Positions 56,101-64,000 of a stretch of DNA of 64,000 nucleotides are shown here, piece after piece. A model generated the notes under the pieces. The model saw only the letters and a list, made by a program, of their open reading frames with translations, had not been told where the DNA came from and did no database searches. Within the stretch, counting starts at the first letter, position 1, and every line of letters begins with the position of its first letter. The DNA comes from Parastagonospora avenae f. sp. tritici 18332-5 (Eukaryota > Ascomycota > Dothideomycetes > Pleosporales > Phaeosphaeriaceae), in the NCBI GenBank assembly GCA_022559985.1, contig JAFJTR010000013.1:124001-188000 (forward strand), read 5' to 3'. The position numbers and the translations under genes were made by a program.

Positions 56101-57102
56101 AGTCTTGAAGAGCAGACCCCCGACTTGCTCACAGTCGCTGCAAGCTGAACTGATCCCTACTTGTGGATCCCATTAAATTAACTCGTAGCTAATTGTGCTG
56201 TGAGCTGTCTGTCTGTGCCGAAGCATGGGGCATCCCCGCGGCAACTGAACCGGCCCGCTACTAGGGCCTCGATTATTCCGCATGATCTGACTGGTGAATG
56301 CCTTGTGATCATGTAGGTTTGTCGAGGCGCTGGCTGCGCCAACATTATGGCAAACGCCCACCCATGTCGTATACTACTGGTTCTGGAGCAACTTGCTGGC
56401 GTTCTAGGATGGGACAGCTCCCAAACTAGCCTGACCAGGGAGGGCGAGGACCGAACATACTGACAACTCTACAAGCGATAGGGAATGAGTAGTGCACTTT
56501 TCGCTCGAGTTACCGTGTCCCAGCCCATCGGTACTTCGAGGTAGCTATTGTTCTCCACCCATATGACTGAAAAATCCAGCTGACTAGCTTGGAACGACCG
56601 GGCACACATGTGTTTTAGGCCTAGAGTTTTTTTTTTGAAATCCGTCATATCCCTCTTCTTATTCAACTTTGCGACGAAACATCTCTACGATTAAAGCCAA
56701 AAACCACAGGGATTTTGCTGCAAACAGATCTTTCACCTAGGTCATCAATCTTTGTCTTTCATTTCAGAAGATTTGAGAAGAATAACGGTGACCTTTGAGG
56801 GGTCAAAGTGTTTAAGTTGGGCAGGTGCAGAATATCAGCTACTATACTTCGATTCACCAATTCGACAGGTAGCGATCACGCATCGAGTCATGCAATCTGG
56901 TATCTTGCCTCCGATCAGTGCAAGGAATGTCCATTGATTTCGCATATAACTGAGGTCCAATCGCAAATCCCGTTCTCACACCCCTGTCCCAATTGCAACA
57001 TTCACCCACTAGCGTCTTCGTGACGTTCAGTCAACCCATCGAGGAATCCAACCAACCACTAAATTAATACCAAGTAGCGTCGGGAGAAACTCCCTGCTTT
57101 CT
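53152..57102. other. 4-kb gene-poor stretch
   Basis: No supported gene. A 141-codon + strand frame at 54784-55209 and several shorter ones lack motifs. A T11 tract lies near 56626-56637. I see no transposon signature. Confidence 0.4.
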
Positions 57103-57498
57103 TTAAGCAGAAGTTCTCTGCTGGTAGAAAGTCGCCGGTGGTGGTTCTGTTGCCATATCTTGGGTTCCAGTCAAAATCCTCAACGCGGATTCCGCAGCAT
57201 CGTGCTTTGACTGCTCTGCGTATTCTCCATCATACCAGAACTTGGCAGGGTAATTTACTCCGTTGATACAGACAATGCTACTCCATGCCGTGCGACCACC
57301 TGCAATGTGAAGTGAGTTGATTGCTTGCGTGGAGATCATATAGGAATATTACCTCTCCGGTCCGACACGGTTTGGTAGCTAACGTCTGAGAAACCACGAA
57401 CTCTACAATGCTCTAGTTTTCACTCGTAAGTGGGGTCCGAAATCCGAGAAAGAGTGCCCACGCTTACCAGAAAGGCGCTGGACCCAGTTTTGAGACAT
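57103..57498 (-). CDS. Small double-stranded-RNA-binding-like protein
   Basis: Three exons, 57498-57468, 57412-57353 and 57299-57103, give 95 residues. The frame is exact across both introns (GTAAGC...ACTAG; GTAATA...TGCAG). After a short start, EHCRVRGFSDVSYQTVSDRRG leads to AWSSIVCINGVNYP, then AEQSKHDAAESALRIL. This is the dsRBM layout: helix 1, an edge strand with xxY, a VxVNGxxYP strand turn, and the closing helix with the K-x2-A-A-x2-A-L signature. The third-strand phrase is shortened and the usual KKxAK basic patch is replaced by SKHD, so RNA binding may be weak. Small proteins with one dsRBM are common in ascomycetes. Function unknown. The promoter holds GGCTCA repeats and a TATA at 57623-57630. 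Confidence 0.65.
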
Positions 57499-57603
57499 GA
57501 TGTAGATACGTAATATTTTCGGAAGCGGACTTAGATGAGATTCTGCGAGGTAAAACAGGCAGAATTATCAAGAGAGGTTATTGCAGATTGAGTTGTTGAC
57601 TTC

Positions 57604-57694
57604 AAGGCTCATGACGGAGCCTTATTTATACTTACATGAGCCCCAGACAAGAGCCTCATTAAGGCAACATGAATGCTTGCCAGCGAGGCTCACG
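57604..57694. promoter_or_regulatory. Cluster of GAGGCTCA/TGAGCC-type elements upstream of the small dsRBM gene
   Basis: Four copies in 91 bp and in both orientations: AAGGCTCATG (57604), CATGAGCC (57635), AGAGCCTCA (57650) and CGAGGCTCAC (57684). They surround a TATA-like TATAAATA on the - strand at 57623-57630, about 130 bp before the ATG at 57498. Confidence 0.4.
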
Positions 57695-59620
57695 GGTAGC
57701 TGCCGCTGCAGGCTATGACGTCTCGTTGCCTCGTTTCACGGGTGGTCTTGCCTGTGCTAATGCCAGCAGCCCTCCCATACGGTTGGATAGCACTCCCGTA
57801 AGCCTATGAAAGGCTTCTATCCCTTCCCGAGCCCCGAGGACTGGGATTAGTCTGGATCGCGGGCCGAGCGGTTTCTGGTTGGTGCTTGAGGCTTGCTAGG
57901 ATGAACTTGTGGAGCCGTGTATGATTGGGAATATGTGGGGTAGGGGTATGCATAGACCACCTGTATGCCAACACAACATAGGCGATACTGAAATTGATAT
58001 GCAGAAACATGACTTGCTTCGGGGCAGTGCATTAGCGTATAAACGGTACGCGGCGAGCCGTCTAAGTATCCACCTCCGCACCCTGTAGAACAGCTCATCC
58101 GTGCATACTATGTAAGCCCTATCCAGCCCTGGTTGACAAACCATGTATTAAAGTAGCGGAGTATCCATATACATGTGTGCTACTTCGCGTGGTACGTGAA
58201 GCGTACCCGTGTGGAGTGCGGTTGATACGATCCAGCTTGACTTTGCATCCGAGCACTTCGTCCCGTCCGCAATTGTTGCGTGAAGACATAATGCGTGCTT
58301 TTTGATACGCCACTACTGCTGAGACCCAGAGTGCTGAAGTAGGACTTCTGTAATGTCACATGCGTGCGATTAGGACGGGTACCTGCTTGAAAGCAACCTC
58401 AGGCGGATCGTGAAGCGAAGCCGCCGGTCTGTCTGCAGCGTACATCAGCGCAAAGCAGTTACGAGAGCTTTCATTGATGTGTTATGCATTTGCAAAGCCT
58501 GCCATGCCCATGTGTCCTCGTCGCTGTTGTAAGCGAATGTTAAGATCTATCCTTGTCTTGTTCACCACGGGTAAGAACATGCAATCTTATTATTGAGCCA
58601 ATGGTATACTTCCACGGGGTGCGAATCTGATGTGCATAATAAGAACTGATCTAGGCAGCTTTCGATAAGACGTGCCGTGTGAGCTGAGCTCGGTAACACA
58701 TAACGGGCGCTCGATCCCACCATGGATGATTTGGAGACCTTGTCGGAGAGGTAACACGAGGCGAATGCAACGTGCCGGGCTTTGACTTGTTTGAATATCA
58801 ATGGTTAGCTGCAACAGAGTGACGCTGTTGGTCTTACTTCGAAGCAACAGTGTAGCTACTGGATTAGCCTTGGGAGATTATTGATACCAGGAAGATGCCA
58901 CCCGCATATTTGTCGAAGCTGCGCTGGGCACATTGGAGCAAACATGACATCGCAAAATCAATACTCACCTGTCTGAACGAAACAATTTGTTACACGCCGG
59001 GTGAAGAGCCTCATCCGAACGGCAAACCCCTATAGGTGTAAACTTTCGCGCTTGTGTCGTCAAGCGTAGCACAAGTATCAGCTGTACATGCAGCCACCCG
59101 ATTTCAGAAAAGCGAAACAGCGTTCGGAACGATTGTACGATGGGAGAAAGGACCAAAACAGTGTGCGAATGGAGGATTCCATAACCAAGATATCGATTCG
59201 TGCTAAGAGCATGGAAGGCTCCGGTCGTGGACTCGTTACCTAGAGCGGCAGATATTTGCTCTATGTTCATCAATCGAAGACTACCTAAGGATCAAAAGCT
59301 GAAGATGTTGGCGCATGAACATGCGACCAACTTTGCGAACAAGCAGCAAACAAATCTGCTGGACTGCAACGCTATGCAATTAAAACATCCAAGACGCCAT
59401 GCGTTATGTGGAAGCCATGCATGGTCGAGGCCAAAATAAAGCTGCGACGTGTACAAGTAGCACGCGTGCATTGGATGCCTGCCGAGGCCCATCCCAACAA
59501 AAGAGCCCAAAACACCAGGATGGAGCTTATGCAAATGTACACTATGAGCTACCATGTAGGCGGGACTTACGGGTACAATACGGATCGCGAATGACCAAAC
59601 AATGTTCCAAAGAGGCCGCA
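57695..59620. other. Intergenic, nothing supported
   Basis: Short frames only (at most 110 codons) and no repeats that stand out. Confidence 0.4.
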
Positions 59621-61028
59621 TCATGCTGGCACCGGGGCACGGCGCTGTCCGGACTGCTTCTTGGGACTAGTATTTCTACTAAACATCTCGTCAATCAGCC
59701 GTTTTGGACCAATGTACTCCATGTTCATTTTGAAGCTGGCGTTCCGTATGAGTGGAATGTGCAACTGTGTGCTCTGCTTGGAGTGGAAGCGACGCTTGAT
59801 GCAGTCATCCACGAGAGCCATGAGACCTGTTGCTACAACGACACTAGATAGCACATTAGTATGGCAAAGGCAGATCGCAGGCTAGTGTCACTCACTCAGA
59901 GACGTCGGAATCGGACCGCAATATATGTTCGTCGGTGATGCGCATGTAGCAGGGTGGGACCCAGCCTCCCCGTGCTTGCTCATCACGTGCCTCGTCCGCA
60001 GTCAATCTCACAGGACAAATATGTGCCAGAGGCTCCTTGTCGTTATCGTCGCGAACAAGGTAGTAAGATACACTCTCAAGTTCGGCTTCCTTCTTGACAA
60101 TACGCTTCCAGGAGTAATCGTGGCCCCAGTATTCGAAAGCGTAACGTTTGTATGACTTTGCACCCCTTCGCTTGATGTCAAGGTGTGCATAGTTGGAGAA
60201 TTCCAGTTTGATGGTATTGGTAGGCATCAATGCGCGGCCTTTTGCATAGCCAACAGACTTGGATTTAAGTCCCTCTGCCAGCTCTTCCGCTGCGACATGG
60301 CTGGGCACAGATTCATACCCAGAGTCAGAACGCTTCAGGCCCGCTGAAGTCGAGGGTCTCGAATCAGGTTTGACCAAGTTTGCCAGAGCTGTGCTTGCCC
60401 GCTGCAAGACAGGCCTCTCTGATGGAGGCTTCTGGTACTTTCGTATTGAATGGCAGACTTCACGACCAGACTCTCGACAGTACCGACGCAATGAGAACTC
60501 GCGAGTGCGCAAGTCCTGCATGCGCAAATGGAAAAGTGTGTAGTTATGCTTCCTGTGTCCCCTTTCCTCAACCTGCGTATCCACGCGCAGGTTCATATTC
60601 CCGTCTACGGTGGCATCGTCGTGCCGTATCGATATGCGCTTGCTTGTGGGGAAGAGCTCTGCGAAATCGCGTGGTGTTGTGGGGATGGCTTCGCTTTGCA
60701 GCGGCACGTGATTGCATTGCGGGACTTGGTACGTTGGCATATCGTCGAGGTCGTCGTCGGCGAGTTCTTCTTCGCTGGTCGAGGCATAAGTGTCAACGGA
60801 CGCGCGGGTAGGGTACGTCTCATATTTGTCGTTGAAGTGTCTAGACACGAAGTAGTCTGGATCGCTTCTTTGTACACGGCGCTCGTCGCATGTCTCTGCT
60901 TGGACCAGAGACGGATGCCGGTCACTGTACTCAGTCGGATTTGTCTCGTCCGAACGGTCGCTGTCGCTGCGGCCGGAGTGAGTACTGTTACTCGACTCAT
61001 ATCGAGGCCAATGTACGTTGCGGGACAT
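59621..61028 (-). CDS. Conserved fungal protein of unknown function
   Basis: Exons 61028-59896 and 59843-59621 (52-bp intron, GTGAGT...TCTAG) give 451 residues. The N-terminal 150 are disordered and Ser/Asp/Arg-rich. A basic middle holds HNYTLFHLRMQDLRTREFSL and RYCRESGREVCHSIRKYQKP. A conserved domain near residues 280-375 has LEFSNYAHLDIKRRGAKSYK, YAFEYWGHDYSWKRIV and a strand-rich end, SYYLVRDDNDKEPLAHICPV. The second exon has VVVATGLMALVDDCIKRRFH, hydrophobic at first and then charged, resembling the ending of related ascomycete proteins. No enzyme or binding motif is recognised. The gene is well preserved. Confidence 0.78.
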
Positions 61029-63806
61029 GTCTGGTTTGTGGTAATGATGATATTAAACGAGGTAAAGTTTGAAGGTGCTAAAGTACTGATCAAAGCATGC
61101 CATATGTCTCGGCGTATATGTGAAGTCGAAACGCGGAGAGTGAAGCAGGTGCAGCGATGAGAGACAGCACACGAACGGGTGACCTGGCACGAGGCGCTGG
61201 TAAGGCCAAATAGAATTAATAGAATATGCAGACTTCTCACAAGCACGCAGTGCGAATGATGGCGCAGCGCATGGCGTGGGATAACTCGAGGATGGCTCGC
61301 CGCTGCCTAGAGGGGTCGCTCCTTGAAGGGACCGATTGGGAGCAGGGCCCCGATCGGCAGCGACGTCCTCCCTGTAAGCAGCATAACCTCCGCGTGTCTA
61401 GCCTCAAACCCAGCGAATCCCACACTTCCAAGGACGCCATCATGTCCATATGACTACCCGATGCATCGAGAGACAGCGCGATGATCCAATAGGACTTCGG
61501 ACGCCAACACCATCTGGCCTTCTCGCGCAACGCTCGCAACGCTGGTCCTGCAGCCTCCACGAACGAGATTCATCTACGGGCACTCTACGGAGGATGAGCG
61601 CATGCAGACGGCCAAAATGCTCACCTGTGCGCTCACTCAGCGTCGCTGTGCAGAGTCAAGCAACGGCTGCACCAGGCTGTCCCTTGGTATTATGGTGGAG
61701 AGAACTTCTCCTTCTTGCAGAGCCGGACGCCAGCGGGACGCTCCTTGGTGGCTGATCACTCCCACGTGCAGACTTTGGCTGCATCTCTTGACGGGCTGTC
61801 CCGGTCATCAGCAGACAGTGGGGAGACGACCTTAGAAACCGCTGCAAGCGCTCGATCACCAGCACCACAGACCACGTCATTGGTTACAGGTTGCGCCGTC
61901 GCTACGAGTGTCGGAATATACTCCAGTCCAACAATGATGAGTCTCCTCTCCCGACCGGTGGTGCGCTGTAATCATTAGATGATCGCAGGGCTGGGCACCG
62001 CAAATCGATCATCCTAGACACGCACAAGGACAGGCTGTGACGCATTTCGGGCGCTAGACCCTCGCCCGTCTCGGGACAAAATCTCATCCATCGCGACTTC
62101 GAGAAGCCAACAATAATCAGGTTCAGGGAAAGATCATCGCGAAGGATGGCGTTCGTAGCGACGCGCGGAAATATTCCATGTTAACTATTTACTTGTGGCA
62201 GCAGCTTTCAACCGCCAAGAGCCAAGACTTTGTCTCACGTGACTTGTAACCTTCACCAGTCGTACCGGGCCACATCTGTGCGCTTGATATCGCCACCTAA
62301 ATTGTTGAGACTATGTGCATTGCCATAGGATTCAGTCAGGGCTGTGAGGCTGGAAGGGACTGTTGCCTTCGTTACTTATTTTGCGCAACCAATTAGGGTG
62401 AAGTACGTGGTGGCCCAAATGACAGCCACGACAATCCGATCCACAACAACCTCCAGAAGAGCAGGACCTCAGATGCTGTTCGTTCCGAGTCCTCCCTTTA
62501 GGCTGTGTAAATGGGGCTGCGACCCAGGTCTTATTCCGTCATGCAATGTAACCGTCCCACCATTGCGGGTCCTCCAACAACTTTTCCCCGCCTCGTTCTC
62601 CATCCGACTGGGGTATCTTGACGCGAACGGTATCCACTGTAGGCTGTCAGGTCCCCGAGGGTGTGAGTGCTCCGTGGTGCTGCCCTGCGGGTGATGACAC
62701 CATATTTTTGGGCACTGATTGCTCCACCTCGACCATACAGCACTGGACGATTAACGTGCGTATAGCCTTACTCCAGCCAGTCGGATGAGAGGTATTTTAC
62801 TCGATTCGAGGACCTCATTCCACTGTTGGTACCCCACGTTTTACCCGAGCCGTAAGCGCGAGGTATGTCAGTGAGTGAGGCAGTCTCGTTGCGGTCTGTC
62901 CGTGCGAGATACATGCCGCGGAGCAGAAATCTTCCTGGCCATTTCATGAAGAAGGATCGGGCTGCAGTCGATATGTTGTTGAGTCCGACACCCCAACCTA
63001 CAGGACACTGTCACGACGTCCTCCAAACTGCGCCCCTGGATCAACAAGGCAGCTGCATGAGTTTCTCCGTTCATAGCCGCCTCGTGACACGCAGCGATCT
63101 TCATGTCTACATGTCAAGAGCCCAAGACCGAGCCCTGGGGTTCTCTAGACCCCACTTGGATACTCTATCTCAGCAGCATGCTCCGAACACATAGCATGCA
63201 TCACTTTAGCTCTTGGTCTTTGCATGACCCAAGATATGCGAGAACTCTATCTCTTCAGCTTCTAGAATGTTAGAGTCGGTCCGTTAAGACAACCTTGATG
63301 AGTGCAGCCAAAGAGAATCAGCATCTTATGAAGCTGATCAGACACTGCGTAGATGAAGAATGCATGTCGTGCATATGACGTCGGGCCTATTTCTTTTCTT
63401 TGCACTTGATCTACAGAACAGCGACCAAGTTCAATTTTCATGTTCTAGCAGTCCTTGCAAATACTTGCAAGCTCGTCGGCTGTTTACATTGAGAAATCTC
63501 CCTTTCTGACTTCTCTCAGCAGTCATGACCTTGCTGTAGAAGTATAGCATTGTCGGCGTACCTAGCTTAGTCAAGGCTGCATGCCTGTTAGCAGCGAACT
63601 CGGCCTGGCATACAATAGTCACATATAAGTACGAAGCAAAATGTTTGAAGCATGCATCGATATGTCATTTCCCACTACAGTACTACGACTAATCCATACC
63701 GCTCCTTGTCGTCACGTCATTCACCTCGTGATACTTTTGTATGTCGTTGGAGTCATCTCAATTGACAGTGCGCACCGCCAATGCACCCCACAGCTGCAAC
63801 GCTTGT
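61029..63806. other. 2.8-kb gene-poor stretch, nothing supported
   Basis: Overlapping short frames on both strands (at most 116 codons) with no motifs. No repeat or RNA gene could be supported. Confidence 0.4.
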
Positions 63807-63981
63807 TTACAACTGGCCGGACTTCTCGATGGTGACGGTCTTAGCGGTCTTGCCGCTGGATGAGCCGACGCGCTCGACGGCCTGAACGACGTCAAGACCC
63901 TCGACGACCTGGCCGAAGACAACGTGCTTGCCATCGAGCCAAGAGGTCTTGACGGTGCAGATGAAGAACTGCGAGCCGTTG
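63807..63981 (-). CDS. Cyclophilin A (peptidyl-prolyl isomerase), last exon
   Basis: Read from the acceptor AG at 63982-63983 to TAA at 63807-63809, 57 residues. It begins NGSQFFICT, the signature that follows the GPNTNGSQFF active-site loop, then DGKHVVFGQVVEGLDVVQAVE, and ends KTVTIEKSGQL. The motif order and C-terminus are those of cytosolic cyclophilin A, which isomerises X-Pro bonds and is the cyclosporin target. The rest of the gene lies beyond the right edge, so length and intron number cannot be stated. Confidence 0.93.
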
Positions 63982-64000
63982 CTAGATGATTGTCAGTCGT

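Overview
The window is nuclear DNA of a filamentous ascomycete. The evidence is short GT..AG introns of about 45-60 bp, CT-rich leaders, and a gene set that includes an AA9 lytic polysaccharide monooxygenase with a fungal CBM1, a fungal rhodopsin-type membrane protein, a SAP30/Sin3 subunit and a HAUS6-like augmin subunit. The overall look suggests Dothideomycetes, but that placement is inference. No transfer RNA, ribosomal RNA or CRISPR array could be supported.

Layout. The first 145 bases are the end of an unidentified gene. From about 0.8 to 10.3 kb lie three damaged relatives of one divergent Argonaute-like family: two in tandem on the + strand and one inverted. All three keep recognisable N, L1 and PAZ segments. 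Only the first keeps a PIWI domain, and that PIWI has lost its catalytic positions and carries a stop codon. From 11 to 23.5 kb come cystathionine beta-synthase, an acyltransferase, a long repeat-rich secreted protein, a Fax/metaxin-type GST-like protein and an acidic F-box-like protein. From 24.5 to 32 kb come a cluster of hyphenated palindromes, a secreted Cys-rich protein, a RING protein, a broken small gene and the AA9 enzyme. The densest housekeeping block is 33.5-43.3 kb: a DUF6697-like protein, SAP30, mitochondrial DnaJ (Mdj1), an HD-domain phosphohydrolase and HAUS6-like. It is followed by a 2.1 kb array of degenerate ~290-bp tandem repeats, each with a TATA-like box. From 46 to 52 kb come the rhodopsin-like membrane protein, an FAD-linked oxidase and a SnoaL-like protein. 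From 52 kb to the end the DNA is gene-poor, with a mini double-stranded-RNA-binding-like protein at 57.3 kb, a conserved fungal protein at 60 kb, and the last exon of cyclophilin A at the right edge.

Most genes are independent and form no obvious pathway cluster. The main point of interest is the decayed Argonaute family. The same window also holds a small dsRBD-like gene 47 kb away, but a functional link between them is speculation. Gene models with introns were built by hand from splice motifs and reading-frame agreement and have not been tested against transcripts.
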